A stretch of 64,000 nt of DNA, taken from positions 1 through 64,000 of the forward strand of contig CAYGPG010000005.1 in NCBI GenBank assembly GCA_964351905.1, in the 5' to 3' direction. How positions within the stretch are numbered: the stretch's first letter is position 1; each line of letters opens with the position of its first letter. This DNA is from GCA-2708415 sp964351905 (GTDB lineage Bacteria; Pseudomonadota; Alphaproteobacteria; Micavibrionales; Micavibrionaceae). The notes under the pieces were generated by a model. It was given only the letters and a program-made list of their open reading frames with translations. It was not told the DNA's origin and made no database searches. This document shows positions 50,612-60,336 of the stretch, one piece after another. The position numbers and the translations under genes were made by a program.

Positions 50612-51532
50612 ATGCAAAAAACACTATCAAACATCGCGAAAATTCAGGGCATGGGGCTTCATTCAGGCGTGACCGTGTCTTTGGAAATTCACCCCGCTGG
50701 TGTGGATCACGGTATTGTTTTTGAGCGTACAGATTTAAACGCGTCTGAAAATCGTATTCCTGCCCTATGGAGCAATGTTGTAAATACTAAGCTTTGTAGT
50801 GTGATTGGGAACGAGCACGGCGCAACGGTTAGCACGATTGAGCACCTGATGGCGGCGTTACGTGGTTTGGGCGTTGACAATGCCTTAATCACAATCAATG
50901 CAGGCGAAGTGCCTATTTTAGATGGTAGTTCTATTGCTTTTATTAAAGCAATTGATGCGGCGGGTATTGCGACCCAAGACGCACCGAGAAAAGCCATTCG
51001 TGTTTTGAAAGATGTGGTTTTTGAAGATAACGGACGTCAGGTGAAGTTATCACCGTCTGCTGTTCCCGTTTATACAGGTCGAATCGACTATGATAATCCA
51101 ACGATTGGCTCTCAGAAATATGAGATGAATCTGGTGAATGGTAATTTCAGGCATGATATCGCGGATTGCCGCACCTTCTGTTTGAAAACGGACATTGATG
51201 TGATGCAAGCCAATGGTTTGGCGTTGGGTGGCACTTTGGATAACGCGGTTGTTGTTGATGATAGTGGCGTGATGAATAAAGAGGGTTTACGCTGTGAAAC
51301 AGAATTTATTCGTCATAAAATTTTGGATGCGATTGGTGATTTGGCCTTGGCGGGCGGTCTTATTTTAGGGCGTTATGAAGGTGTTCGCGGCGGCCACGAA
51401 ATGAACAATAAAGCCCTTCATGCTTTATTCAGCGATCCTTCTAATTATGAATATATTGATCTACATATTGAATTTGAAAATGAATCTCCTTTATTTTACG
51501 AAGAGCCAGAAAAACAAGTTGTTTCAAGCTGA
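50612..51532 (+). CDS. lpxC: UDP-3-O-acyl-N-acetylglucosamine deacetylase LpxC
   Basis: Zinc enzyme of the first committed step of lipid A synthesis, so the organism makes lipopolysaccharide. The 306-residue protein has GMGLHSGVTVSLEIHPA (about 14-30), the zinc-binding STIEHLMAALRGLGVDN with its His (about 79), DGSSIAFI, and EFIRHKILDAIGDLALAG with His and Asp zinc ligands (about 233-250), then GHEMNNKALHAL with the catalytic His. An AAAGG ribosome-binding site is present. It is a single-gene unit with terminators on both sides. Confidence 0.97.
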   Translation: MQKTLSNIAKIQGMGLHSGVTVSLEIHPAGVDHGIVFERTDLNASENRIPALWSNVVNTKLCSVIGNEHGATVSTIEHLMAALRGLGVDNALITINAGEVPILDGSSIAFIKAIDAAGIATQDAPRKAIRVLKDVVFEDNGRQVKLSPSAVPVYTGRIDYDNPTIGSQKYEMNLVNGNFRHDIADCRTFCLKTDIDVMQANGLALGGTLDNAVVVDDSGVMNKEGLRCETEFIRHKILDAIGDLALAGGLILGRYEGVRGGHEMNNKALHALFSDPSNYEYIDLHIEFENESPLFYEEPEKQVVSS

Positions 51533-51561
51533 GCTAGTACTTTGTAAAAAATGTGAACTTT

Positions 51562-51596
51562 AGGGCTAATCAGAAGGGTTAGCCCTTTTATTTTGC
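51562..51596 (+). terminator. Rho-independent terminator after lpxC
   Basis: AGGGCTAA (51562-51569) and TTAGCCCT (51579-51586) form a perfect 8-base-pair stem with a 9-base loop, followed by TTTATTTTG. Confidence 0.85.
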
Positions 51597-51621
51597 CTAA
51601 AATAGCGCTATTTATAAGCTT

Positions 51622-52455
51622 ATGCAGACAAAATATTTATATTTGGTTTTAGTGGGGCTGAGCTTAACGCTGAGCGCTTGTGGCGGAAAAGGCAAAGAAG
51701 TGGCTATTGCCGAAGAACAAGCCGTAAAACCCGTTGAAGAATTATACAATGAAGCAGCAGATGCGCTTGATGCGGAAGAATATAATCGTGCCGCTCGTTT
51801 GTTTGAGGATGTTGAACGTCAATATCCTTATTCCAAGTGGGCCACAAAGGCACAATTAATGGCGGCTTTTGCGGCCTATCAGAACGATAATTACGATGAA
51901 GCCGTTTTCGCGATTGATCGTTTTACGGAATTGCACCCAGGCAATGAAGATATTGACTATGCTTACTATTTAAAAGCATTGGCTTTCTATGAGCAGATAT
52001 CTGATGTGGCCCGTGATCAAGCGATGACAGAAGAGGCGCTCAAGGCATTTGATACACTTATTACGCGTTTTCCCAATAGTGAATATACAAGAGACTCTAA
52101 GTTAAAAAGAGATTTAACGCTTGATCACTTAGCAGGGAAAGAAATGGAAATTGGCCGTTATTATTTGAACCGCAATCAGATGAATGCCGCAATAAACCGC
52201 TTCCGTACAGTTGTAAAAAAATACCAAACGACGACGCATACGCCAGAGGCTCTTCACCGTTTAGTTGAAGCTTATTTAACACTGGGATTGAAAACAGAAG
52301 CAACACGCGTGGCAGCAGTTTTAGGTCATAACTATCCAGGATCAAAATGGTATGAGAGAAGCTATAGTATTTTGGATGAAGAGGCCAGACAGGAAATAAT
52401 AGAGGGACGCTCCTTCCTAGATAAGACCGTTGATTCCCTCTTTAGGCCAGAATAA
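51622..52455 (+). CDS. bamD: Outer membrane protein assembly lipoprotein BamD
   Basis: Essential lipoprotein of the BAM complex that inserts beta-barrel proteins. The 277-residue protein has a lipoprotein signal ending LSAC (Cys20), then about five TPR-like helical pairs (about 38-250), starting with EELYNEAADALDAEEYNRAARLFEDVERQYPYS (here split: EELYNEAADALDA and RAARLFEDVERQYPYS). The family motif SKWATKAQLM follows. It is normal in length and is followed by recN after 14 bases, a common alphaproteobacterial order. Confidence 0.95.
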   Translation: MQTKYLYLVLVGLSLTLSACGGKGKEVAIAEEQAVKPVEELYNEAADALDAEEYNRAARLFEDVERQYPYSKWATKAQLMAAFAAYQNDNYDEAVFAIDRFTELHPGNEDIDYAYYLKALAFYEQISDVARDQAMTEEALKAFDTLITRFPNSEYTRDSKLKRDLTLDHLAGKEMEIGRYYLNRNQMNAAINRFRTVVKKYQTTTHTPEALHRLVEAYLTLGLKTEATRVAAVLGHNYPGSKWYERSYSILDEEARQEIIEGRSFLDKTVDSLFRPE

Positions 52456-52469
52456 GAAAGAGCGGGAAC

Positions 52470-54140
52470 ATGCTCGCAAGCCTTACAATAAAAAATATTG
52501 TTCTTATTGATCATTTGGTAATTAATTTTGCAAATGGCCTGAGTGCGTTGACTGGAGAAACAGGCGCGGGGAAATCAATTTTATTAGATTCTCTTGGTCT
52601 TACGCTTGGAGCTAGATCTGACTCTAGTTTAGTACGTCATGGTGAAGGCCAGGCAAGTGTAAGTGCTGTTTTTGATATTGAGGAACAACATGTTCTTGAA
52701 AATTTTTTCAAAGACAATGATCTTGAATTTGAAACATCACTAATTTTAAGACGTATCTTGAACAAAGACGGTAGATCAAAAGCTTTTGTCAATGATCAGC
52801 CAATCAGTATTGGTTTGTTAAAGAAAATCGGTGAAAAATTGGTTGAGATTCACGGCCAATTTGATACGCACAACCTTCTTAATCCTTCTACACATATTGA
52901 TATGTTGGATGGATATATGAACGAAAAAGATAAATTAGTAGCACTAAAACTTAGCTACAAGGAATGGAAGCAAGCCAAAAGAGATTTGAATCAAGCACAA
53001 AACAAAATGCAACAAGCACGGGAAGAAGAGGAATATTTAAGAAGTTCTCTCGAGGATTTAGATGCCCTTGATTGTAAAAATGATGAGGAAGAAAAGCTTA
53101 CAAATTTGCGTGATCAGCTTATGCGTAGAGAACAAATATTTGAGAACTTAGGCTTGGCACAAAATGATATAAATCAAATAGAAACGTTATCAGGCAACGT
53201 TTGGAAATATTTGGAGCGCATAGGTGAGCCAGCGTCTCAAAGCATTGAGGCTATGGAACGCGCTCATTCTGAAATTCAAGAAGTTACGGCTTCATTGACA
53301 AATTTGGCAGAAGAAATCCAGACAAGTGAATATTCTTTAGAGGAAATAGATGATCGTCTTCATGCCTTAAAAGCACAAGCAAGAAAGCATCAATGCTCTA
53401 TTGATTTTTTACCACAAAAACGAGATGAAATTGCAAAAGCGTTAAACTCAATAGAAAATGAAGATCAGTTTCTTGCTGACCTTATTAAGAAAACGGAAGA
53501 GAAGAAAAATAGCTACTATTCAAAAGCACAAAAAATTTCTACTCTTCGTAAAAAACACGCAAAAACATTAGAGCAGGCGATTGCGAAAGAGCTTGCACCT
53601 TTAAAGTTAGAAAAAGCAAGGTTTGAAATCGAAATACAAGACTTAGAAGAAGATCAATGGACAGCATTAGGGCAAGACCAGGTACGTTTTCTTGTCGCAA
53701 CGAATCCTGGCGCGGCGGCGGGGGCTTTAAATAAAGTTGCATCTGGTGGTGAATTATCACGTCTTATGTTGGCTCTTAAAGTTGTTCTTGCCGAAGTCGG
53801 TATATCACATAGTCTTGTTTTTGATGAAGTGGATAGCGGTATAGGTGGCGCTACAGCTGCCGCAGTAGGAGAGCGTTTGGCACGTCTAGCTCAGCATAGG
53901 CAAATATTGGTCGTAACGCATTCCCCACAAGTAGCGGCAATGGCGCAACATCACTGGATCGTATCAAAAACGGGAGATAAAAAGCTTTCAACGACAATTC
54001 ATGAATTAAGTCAATTTGAAGCGAGACAGGAAGAAATTGCGCGTATGTTGTCAGGCTCTAAAATTACAGCTGAAGCACGGGCAGCGGCCAATAAGCTATT
54101 GGAAAGTCAAAATATAATCGATAAGAAAAACGTCGCGTAA
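52470..54140 (+). CDS. recN: DNA repair protein RecN
   Basis: SMC-like ATPase that acts on double-strand breaks. The 556-residue protein has the Walker A GETGAGKSILLDSLGL (from residue 29), a long coiled coil with a central hinge region (about 155-380), the ABC signature ASGGELSRLMLALK (about 428-441) and Walker B SLVFDEVDSGIGG (about 449-461), with the His switch VVTHSPQVAA. Length is normal. The stop shares a base with the ligA start. Confidence 0.97.
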   Translation: MLASLTIKNIVLIDHLVINFANGLSALTGETGAGKSILLDSLGLTLGARSDSSLVRHGEGQASVSAVFDIEEQHVLENFFKDNDLEFETSLILRRILNKDGRSKAFVNDQPISIGLLKKIGEKLVEIHGQFDTHNLLNPSTHIDMLDGYMNEKDKLVALKLSYKEWKQAKRDLNQAQNKMQQAREEEEYLRSSLEDLDALDCKNDEEEKLTNLRDQLMRREQIFENLGLAQNDINQIETLSGNVWKYLERIGEPASQSIEAMERAHSEIQEVTASLTNLAEEIQTSEYSLEEIDDRLHALKAQARKHQCSIDFLPQKRDEIAKALNSIENEDQFLADLIKKTEEKKNSYYSKAQKISTLRKKHAKTLEQAIAKELAPLKLEKARFEIEIQDLEEDQWTALGQDQVRFLVATNPGAAAGALNKVASGGELSRLMLALKVVLAEVGISHSLVFDEVDSGIGGATAAAVGERLARLAQHRQILVVTHSPQVAAMAQHHWIVSKTGDKKLSTTIHELSQFEARQEEIARMLSGSKITAEARAAANKLLESQNIIDKKNVA

Positions 54141-56218
54141 TGAATCAGTCTTCGAATTTATTTGATTTTGATAACGCAAAAAATCGTCATAAAGAACTTT
54201 CAAAAGAAATTCTTAAACATGATCAAAAATATTATGATGACGATAACCCAGAGTTGTCAGATTCAGATTACGACGCATTAAGACAAGAGCTTTTAGAAAT
54301 TGAGAATAAATATCCTGAGCTCATAAGTAAAAATAGCCCTAGCCAGAAAGTAGGTATAAAGCCATCTAAAGGTTTTAAAAAAATAAAACATAAAGTCCCA
54401 ATGCTTTCGCTGGGCAATGTTTTTAGTGAAGAGGATCTAAATGATTTTTTGCAGCGTGTTCGTAAGTTCCTTGGTGTAAGTGATAGTGAAGTTTTAGAAA
54501 TTGCGGCAGAGCCCAAGATTGATGGCCTTTCTTGCTCTATTCGCTATGAAAAAGGTGAACTTATATATGCAGCGACACGAGGTGATGGTTATGAAGGCGA
54601 GGATATAACAGAAAATGTCAAAACAATCTCAGATATTCCACATCAGCTAAAAGGTAATTATCCAGATATTCTTGAAATACGGGGCGAGGTTTATATGCGT
54701 CGTGATGATTTTTTGAAATTAAATGAAAAGCAAGAAGAACAAAAAAAACAAAAATTTGCCAATCCACGTAATGCGGCGGCTGGAAGTTTAAGGCAATTGG
54801 ATACTAAAATAACAGCGAGCCGCCCACTTTACTTCTTTGGCTATGCTTTGGGTGAGATTAGTGATAACAATTTTAAAACACAGTGGAAAATGAGAGAGTC
54901 AATTGCTTCGTGGGGATTTTCAGAGGCAAAACCTGCGGCTTTGTGTTCTAGTTTAGAAGAAATTTTAGAATATTATAACCTAATTAATGAGCAACGTGCT
55001 GGCCTAAATTATGAAATTGATGGTGTCGTATATAAAGTCAATAATTTGAATTACCAAGAGCGATTAGGTTTCGTCTCCCGCGCGCCAAGGTGGGCGACGG
55101 CACATAAATTCCCAGCAGAAAAAGCAGTTACAGTTTTAAAAGATATTGATATTCAAGTGGGAAGAACAGGTGTGTTGACCCCTGTTGCTCGACTGGAGCC
55201 TATTACAGTTGGAGGCGTTGTTGTATCAAATGCAACTCTTCACAACGAAGATGAAATACGGCGTAAAGATGCGCGTATAGGAGATCATGTGACGATACAA
55301 CGTGCTGGTGATGTGATTCCACAAGTGGTAAATGTCCTTTTGGATAAAAGACCTGGAAATACACAGCCCTATAAATTTCCGCATACGTGCCCTGTTTGCA
55401 ATTCACAGGCTATTCGTGAAGAGGGCGAGGTCGCATGGCGTTGTACTGGAGGTTTGATTTGTGATGCCCAAGCCGTTGAGCGTTTAAAACATTTTGTAAG
55501 CCGATTGGCTTTTGATATTGATGGGTTGGGCGCTAAAATTATTCAACAATTTTGGGAAGAAGGATTAATAAAAAATCCTGCAGATATATTTACATTGGAA
55601 AAGCGGGATCAATTATCCCTCACTAAAATTAGGAATAGGGAAGGTTGGGGAGAGACTTCAGCTCAAAATTTATTTCAATCTGTTCGTGATAGCCGTGAGA
55701 TAGATTTTAATAGATTTATTTATGCCCTTGGTATTCGACAAATAGGCGAAGCAACAGCCAAGCGTCTGGCTGCTTTTTATCAAAATTTAGATATGCTGAC
55801 ATCTAAAATGATAGAAGCACAAAATCACGAAAACCAAGCTTATGAGGATTTGATTAATATTGAGGACATTGGGCCGTCAACAGCAGATGATTTGATAGGA
55901 TTTTTCAGTGAACCCCATAATCAAGACATATTAAGGGCGTTGGAAGAGCATGTAGAGATTAAGCCTTATAAAGCACCAAGTGATTTAAACGAAGCCGTAT
56001 CTGGCAAAACTGTTGTTTTTACGGGAACATTAACAAAATTTACACGGGCAGAAGCTAAAGCGAAGGCAGAAAACCTTGGAGTAAAAGTCGCTGGATCTGT
56101 TTCAAAGAAAACGGATTATTTAGTTGCTGGAGAAGATGCAGGATCAAAATTAAAAAAAGCCAAGGAGTTGGAGGTTGAGATTTTAAGCGAAGATGATTGG
56201 CTTAATTTGATTGCTTAA
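54140..56218 (+). CDS. ligA: NAD-dependent DNA ligase LigA
   Basis: Seals nicks in replication and repair using NAD+. The 692-residue protein has the Ia domain (1-70), the adenylation domain with the catalytic K126 in AAEPKIDGLSCSIRYE, the TRGDGYEGEDITENV motif, an OB fold (about 335-400), a Cys4 zinc finger (CPVCNS...CTGG...CDAQ, about 417-440), helix-hairpin-helix repeats (about 450-600) and a C-terminal BRCT domain (about 615-692). Complete. It converges with, and overlaps by 17 bases, the hydrolase gene on the other strand. Confidence 0.98.
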   Translation: MNQSSNLFDFDNAKNRHKELSKEILKHDQKYYDDDNPELSDSDYDALRQELLEIENKYPELISKNSPSQKVGIKPSKGFKKIKHKVPMLSLGNVFSEEDLNDFLQRVRKFLGVSDSEVLEIAAEPKIDGLSCSIRYEKGELIYAATRGDGYEGEDITENVKTISDIPHQLKGNYPDILEIRGEVYMRRDDFLKLNEKQEEQKKQKFANPRNAAAGSLRQLDTKITASRPLYFFGYALGEISDNNFKTQWKMRESIASWGFSEAKPAALCSSLEEILEYYNLINEQRAGLNYEIDGVVYKVNNLNYQERLGFVSRAPRWATAHKFPAEKAVTVLKDIDIQVGRTGVLTPVARLEPITVGGVVVSNATLHNEDEIRRKDARIGDHVTIQRAGDVIPQVVNVLLDKRPGNTQPYKFPHTCPVCNSQAIREEGEVAWRCTGGLICDAQAVERLKHFVSRLAFDIDGLGAKIIQQFWEEGLIKNPADIFTLEKRDQLSLTKIRNREGWGETSAQNLFQSVRDSREIDFNRFIYALGIRQIGEATAKRLAAFYQNLDMLTSKMIEAQNHENQAYEDLINIEDIGPSTADDLIGFFSEPHNQDILRALEEHVEIKPYKAPSDLNEAVSGKTVVFTGTLTKFTRAEAKAKAENLGVKVAGSVSKKTDYLVAGEDAGSKLKKAKELEVEILSEDDWLNLIA

Positions 56219-57140
56219 AAAACTCCAATGTTTTGTTCAAAAATTGATCACGAATGTCATCTGTTTCCATTAAGATTTCATGCTTTGAATTTTTCAGCTT
56301 TAATAATTTTGCATTTTTCACAATTCTAGCGGCTCTAACAACATATTTGTTGTCGATTAAGCTCTCTTTTTGGGCGTAAGCAAAAAAAATAGGAATTTCT
56401 ATTTTTCTTAAATTAGATTTGCGTTTTAGTAGCCTTATTGATCTTAAACTCTCACAAAGCCATTTTAAAGTTGCGTTTCCAACCTGTAATGCGGAGTCTT
56501 TTCTGCTCCAATCTTGGTGTATTTTACTGCGGATTGGATCAGAGCTAAAAATATCTTTTCCTTTTTTCTCTCGTGCTTCTTCATGCCAATCTTGGCCGCC
56601 AGGAACGTAGGCTGTCTTGTTATAATTAAAGAGGCAAGCAAGCCAACAAGGGAAATATCTTAAAGATTTTATGCCAAGCATAGGTGCAGATAAACTGGCG
56701 GCACTTATATTGTGGTCTTTTTCAATCAAATAACGAAGCGCGATGTGTCCCCCCATGGAATGCCCTAGAAAATAAAGTTTTGTATTTGTTTTTATTTCAT
56801 TTTGGATAAAGAAATGAAGATCAGAAATGTCAGTCTCATATCCATTAGAATATCGCTTATGGCTGTTATCAGTGAAGCGTGTAGAGCGCCCTTGGTAGGC
56901 CCAATCCATGATAAAAACGTTATAGCCGTTATCGTTTAAAAACTTAGTTGTCTCAATGTATTTTTCACTAAATTCACTTAAGCCTGGAAGGCAAATGACT
57001 GTACCGATAGGTGCTTGAATGAGCGAGTAGCTGTAGTGAATTGAGTGATTTGTTTCAGGATTTAAAAAACCACCCGTTTTCCAAATAGAATTTGGTAGAA
57101 AACGTTCTTCGAGCTCAGGAGTAGGGTATGGATATCCCAT
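56202..57140 (-). CDS. Alpha/beta hydrolase, lysophospholipase/monoacylglycerol lipase type
   Basis: A 312-residue serine hydrolase. The oxyanion region is VICLPGLSEFSEKY (about 48-61), the nucleophile elbow is FLGHSMGGHIAL with Ser128, the acid is likely the Asp near 278 (ESLIDNKYV) and the base the His in NSKHEILMETDD (about 290). There is no signal peptide. This is the Hydrolase_4/PldB-like group, which acts on lysophospholipids or monoacylglycerols; the true substrate is unknown. It lies 6 bases after pntB on the minus strand, so it may be the last gene of that operon. Confidence 0.88.
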   Translation of the reverse strand: MGYPYPTPELEERFLPNSIWKTGGFLNPETNHSIHYSYSLIQAPIGTVICLPGLSEFSEKYIETTKFLNDNGYNVFIMDWAYQGRSTRFTDNSHKRYSNGYETDISDLHFFIQNEIKTNTKLYFLGHSMGGHIALRYLIEKDHNISAASLSAPMLGIKSLRYFPCWLACLFNYNKTAYVPGGQDWHEEAREKKGKDIFSSDPIRSKIHQDWSRKDSALQVGNATLKWLCESLRSIRLLKRKSNLRKIEIPIFFAYAQKESLIDNKYVVRAARIVKNAKLLKLKNSKHEILMETDDIRDQFLNKTLEFFKQSN

Positions 57141-57146
57141 GAAATA

Positions 57147-58529
57147 CTATTCCATTGCTTTGACTATATTTTCTGTCATCTTCTTAGCATCATCCAATAA
57201 CATATAGGTATTATCTTGATAGAAAAGTGGATTATCAATACCAGCGTAACCAGATCCCATTGAGCGTTTAACGAATAAAACAGTTTTTGTTTTTTCAACA
57301 TCTAAAACCGGCATCCCATAGATAGGTGAGGTACTATCATTCTTTGCGGCAGGGTTTGTAATATCGTTGGCCCCAATGACATAGGCGACATCAGCTTGCG
57401 CAAAGTCACGATTAATATCTTCAAGTTCAAAGACTTCGTCATATGGCACGTTGGCTTCTGCAAGCAGAACATTCATGTGTCCAGGCATACGCCCAGCAAC
57501 AGGGTGAATGGCATAGGTGACTTCAACACCTTCTTCTTTTAACTTGTCTGCAAGTTCGCGCACAACATGCTGAGCCTGTGCGACAGCCATACCATAGCCT
57601 GGCACGATAATCACTTTTGAAGCGTTTTGCATGATGAATGCTGCATCCTCTGCTGAACCAATCTTTGCATGACGATCACCCATATCTTGTGCGCTTGAAG
57701 TTTGTTCTGTGCCAAAACCACCTAGAATGACGCTGATAAAAGAACGGTTCATTGCCTTACACATGATGTAAGAAAGAATAGCGCCTGAAGCACCGACGAG
57801 TGCTCCTGTGATAATGAGAAGGTTATTTTGCAGCGTGAAGCCAATTCCTGCGGCCGCCCAGCCAGAGTAAGAATTAAGCATTGATACGATGACCGGCATA
57901 TCTGCGCCGCCAATAGGAATGATCATAAGCACGCCAAGTAAAGCCGATAAGAGTATTAGTGCCCAAAAAACAGTAATGCTTTCCGTTACGCAAAGCATAA
58001 CGATTAAAATCGCCATAAGAGCACCAAGGGCAGCATTTAAAAAATGTTGCTTATAGAAAGTGACGGGTTTTCCTGTAATGACGCCTTGTAATTTTCCCCA
58101 TGCAATGATGGATCCAGTAAATGTGATGGCACCAATGGCAATCCCTAAAGACATCTCGATAAGGCTTGCTGTATGAATGTCTCCAGCTATACCAATATTA
58201 TATGCTTCTGGATTAAAGAAAGCAGCAACACCGACAAGAACAGCAGCCAAACCAACGAGGGAGTGAAAAGCTGCGACAAGTTGAGGGAGTGCCGTCATTT
58301 CAATTTTCTTGGCAATGACTGTACCGATAGAACCGCCAATGGCGATTCCTGCGATAATAAGAAACCACGAATGTGCAGCAACGATTAGTGTTGTAACGAT
58401 AGCGATTGCCATACCTGCAATACCAAAAGTCACCCCTTGGCGTGCTGTTTCAGGCCCAGATAATCCGCGCAAAGCCATGATGAAGCAGATCGAAGAAATA
58501 AGATAAGCGAGTGTAGATAGAGCGTCCAT
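57147..58529 (-). CDS. pntB: NAD(P) transhydrogenase subunit beta
   Basis: Beta subunit of the proton-translocating transhydrogenase, which uses the proton gradient to make NADPH from NADH. The 460-residue protein has about nine membrane helices (1-255) and the NADP-binding domain III (about 285-460) with VIIVPGYGMAVAQAQHVV, HPVAGRMPGHMNVLLAEA, IGANDITNPAA and VLFVKRSMGSGYAGIDNPLF. All the hallmark motifs are kept. It is normally directly after the alpha subunits, but here an 80-codon gene intervenes. Confidence 0.97.
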   Translation of the reverse strand: MDALSTLAYLISSICFIMALRGLSGPETARQGVTFGIAGMAIAIVTTLIVAAHSWFLIIAGIAIGGSIGTVIAKKIEMTALPQLVAAFHSLVGLAAVLVGVAAFFNPEAYNIGIAGDIHTASLIEMSLGIAIGAITFTGSIIAWGKLQGVITGKPVTFYKQHFLNAALGALMAILIVMLCVTESITVFWALILLSALLGVLMIIPIGGADMPVIVSMLNSYSGWAAAGIGFTLQNNLLIITGALVGASGAILSYIMCKAMNRSFISVILGGFGTEQTSSAQDMGDRHAKIGSAEDAAFIMQNASKVIIVPGYGMAVAQAQHVVRELADKLKEEGVEVTYAIHPVAGRMPGHMNVLLAEANVPYDEVFELEDINRDFAQADVAYVIGANDITNPAAKNDSTSPIYGMPVLDVEKTKTVLFVKRSMGSGYAGIDNPLFYQDNTYMLLDDAKKMTENIVKAME

Positions 58530-58530
58530 T

Positions 58531-58773
58531 TTAATATCCTAGGCGTGAAGAAGGGTGAGCGGGCAATAGTTTTGATTCTTCTATTGGTGGTCTTTGTTTT
58601 AAGTATTCCCTTAAGTCTGAACGAAATTTTTTACATATTTTTTCTGCTTTAATGTCATGAATGTAATTTCTAGCTATAAAAGTTATTGAAGCAAGTGTAA
58701 ATGCAGCAGCTCCTGAGCTTGTTGCAATCAAAAATTGATCAAATAAACTTACAGCTGTTTGCGGATCATCCAT
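58531..58773 (-). CDS. 80-residue membrane protein of unknown function inside the pnt operon
   Basis: A small protein with one membrane helix (about residues 14-36, LIATSSGAAAFTLASITFIA) and a basic C-terminal half (KAEKICKKFRSDLREYLKQR) that would lie in the cytoplasm. It is packed 3 bases after the second alpha subunit gene and 1 base before pntB, so it is surely co-transcribed. I do not recognise it. A small accessory or stabilising subunit of the transhydrogenase is one possibility. Confidence 0.75.
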   Translation of the reverse strand: MDDPQTAVSLFDQFLIATSSGAAAFTLASITFIARNYIHDIKAEKICKKFRSDLREYLKQRPPIEESKLLPAHPSSRLGY

Positions 58774-58776
58774 GAT

Positions 58777-59190
58777 TTAGGCCTTTTTCTTTTTAAACAT
58801 GGCAAGCATGCGTTGCGTGACGATAAAACCACCAAAGATATTAATTGAAGCTAAGATGACGGCGAAAAACCCCATTAATTTTGAAAAATTAAAGTCAGCG
58901 GGCCCTGCAGCAATAAGAGCGCCAACGATAATTACACTGGAAATCGCATTCGTAACGCCCATAAGGGGGGAGTGAAGGGCCGGGGTTACGCGCCAGACCA
59001 CATAATAACCAACAAAACAGGCTAAAATAAAGACTGTTAAACCGGATAAAAAGAACGAGCTATCATGTGCCGAAGTCTCAACAACTTCACTTGCCTTTAA
59101 TGCAATGGTTGCAGCCTGATCAGAGAGCTCTTTTGCTTGATTGGCTAAATCAGCGGCACTTTCTGTTAATGATTGTTTTTCATTTTCCAT
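58777..59190 (-). CDS. pntAB: NAD(P) transhydrogenase subunit alpha, membrane part
   Basis: Separate C-terminal part of the alpha subunit, as in Rhodospirillum and other Alphaproteobacteria with three-gene transhydrogenases. The 137-residue protein has an N-terminal Ala-rich amphipathic helix (about 8-35), then three to four membrane helices (about 46-130) with the motif TPALHSPLMGVTNAISSVIIVGA. It is 3 bases after pntAA. Note that E. coli has one fused gene instead. Confidence 0.95.
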   Translation of the reverse strand: MENEKQSLTESAADLANQAKELSDQAATIALKASEVVETSAHDSSFFLSGLTVFILACFVGYYVVWRVTPALHSPLMGVTNAISSVIIVGALIAAGPADFNFSKLMGFFAVILASINIFGGFIVTQRMLAMFKKKKA

Positions 59191-59193
59191 GAT

Positions 59194-60336
59194 TTAAGAG
59201 TCCTTTTTATCTGCAAATGATGGGTGAATGATAGCGCCATCTTTAGTAAGCGTAACGCCTTTTAGAATTTCATCATCCCAATCAATTTTAAGTTCGCCGT
59301 CTTTTATTATAAGCGCTAGGAAGTTGAGTAAGTTTTTTGCGTAGAGCGATGACGCGTCAGTTGGTAAACGGCCCGCTAAATTTTCATGCCCAATGATCGT
59401 GGCATTATGTTTCTTCACCACTTTTCCTAATTCTGATCCTGCAACATTTCCACCTGCTTCGACGGCCATATCAACAATTATTGATCCTGGCTTCATTGAT
59501 TTAATCATTTTATCAGTAATTAATTTGGGAGCAGGGCGTCCAGGGATAAGAGCCGTTGTAATCACGATATCTTGCTTTGCGATGGTTTCTGCGATTAAGT
59601 CAGCTTGTTTCTTTTGATAGTCTTTAGACATTTCTTTGGCGTACCCGCCAGACGATTCTGCTTCTTTAAATTCATCGTCTTCAACAGCAATAAAGTTTGC
59701 TCCTAACGATTGGACTTGTTCTTTTGCCGCAGGCCTCACATCTGTTGCTGAAACGACAGCGCCAAGGCGTTTGGCGGTTGCGATAGCTTGTAAACCAGCA
59801 ACGCCAGCGCCCATAATAAATACCTTTGCAGGGGCGACTGTACCGGCAGCTGTCATCATCATGGGCATGGCGCGGTCAAAATATTGTGTAGCGTCTAAAA
59901 CAGCTTTGTAACCAGCTAAATTAGATTGCGATGAAAGAACATCCATTGATTGCGCGCGTGAAATACGCGGCACCATTTCCATCGAAAATAAATTAATATT
60001 TTTAGAAGCAAAAGATTTTAAAATTTCTTTATTTGAAAAAGGATTAACAAGCCCCATTACAAAGGCGTCTTTTTTTAAGTTTTCTAAAATGTCTTTATTG
60101 TCAGCGCGTACCTTTAGAAGAATATCTGCTTTTTTTGCAGTTTCTTCCGCTGTTTTTAAAATTTTTGCACCCGCAGATTTATAATCTTCATCTAAGAAGT
60201 TTGCCTTTTCTCCTGCATTACTTTCTATAAAAACATCACAGCCCATGCCGCAAAGTTTTTTAACGGTATCGGGTGTAGCCGCGACACGTGTTTCATTTTT
60301 TGATGTTTCTTTAGTTATGGCAATGTTGAGCGCCAT
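59194..60336 (-). CDS. pntAA: NAD(P) transhydrogenase subunit alpha, NAD-binding part
   Basis: Soluble NAD(H)-binding domain I of the transhydrogenase. The 380-residue protein resembles alanine dehydrogenase: an N-terminal domain (1-130) with ITKETSKNETRVAATPDTV, the NAD fold FIMGAGVAGLQAIATAKRLGAVV (split: FIMGAGVAGLQAIAT then AKRLGAVVSATDVR, about 172-198), the mobile loop DEFKEAESSGGYAKEMS and the VDMAVEAGGNVAG segment. GTAAGGAAAAAAG precedes the ATG. It is first in the pnt operon and divergent from the secretion gene at 60550. Confidence 0.96.
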   Translation of the reverse strand: MALNIAITKETSKNETRVAATPDTVKKLCGMGCDVFIESNAGEKANFLDEDYKSAGAKILKTAEETAKKADILLKVRADNKDILENLKKDAFVMGLVNPFSNKEILKSFASKNINLFSMEMVPRISRAQSMDVLSSQSNLAGYKAVLDATQYFDRAMPMMMTAAGTVAPAKVFIMGAGVAGLQAIATAKRLGAVVSATDVRPAAKEQVQSLGANFIAVEDDEFKEAESSGGYAKEMSKDYQKKQADLIAETIAKQDIVITTALIPGRPAPKLITDKMIKSMKPGSIIVDMAVEAGGNVAGSELGKVVKKHNATIIGHENLAGRLPTDASSLYAKNLLNFLALIIKDGELKIDWDDEILKGVTLTKDGAIIHPSFADKKDS

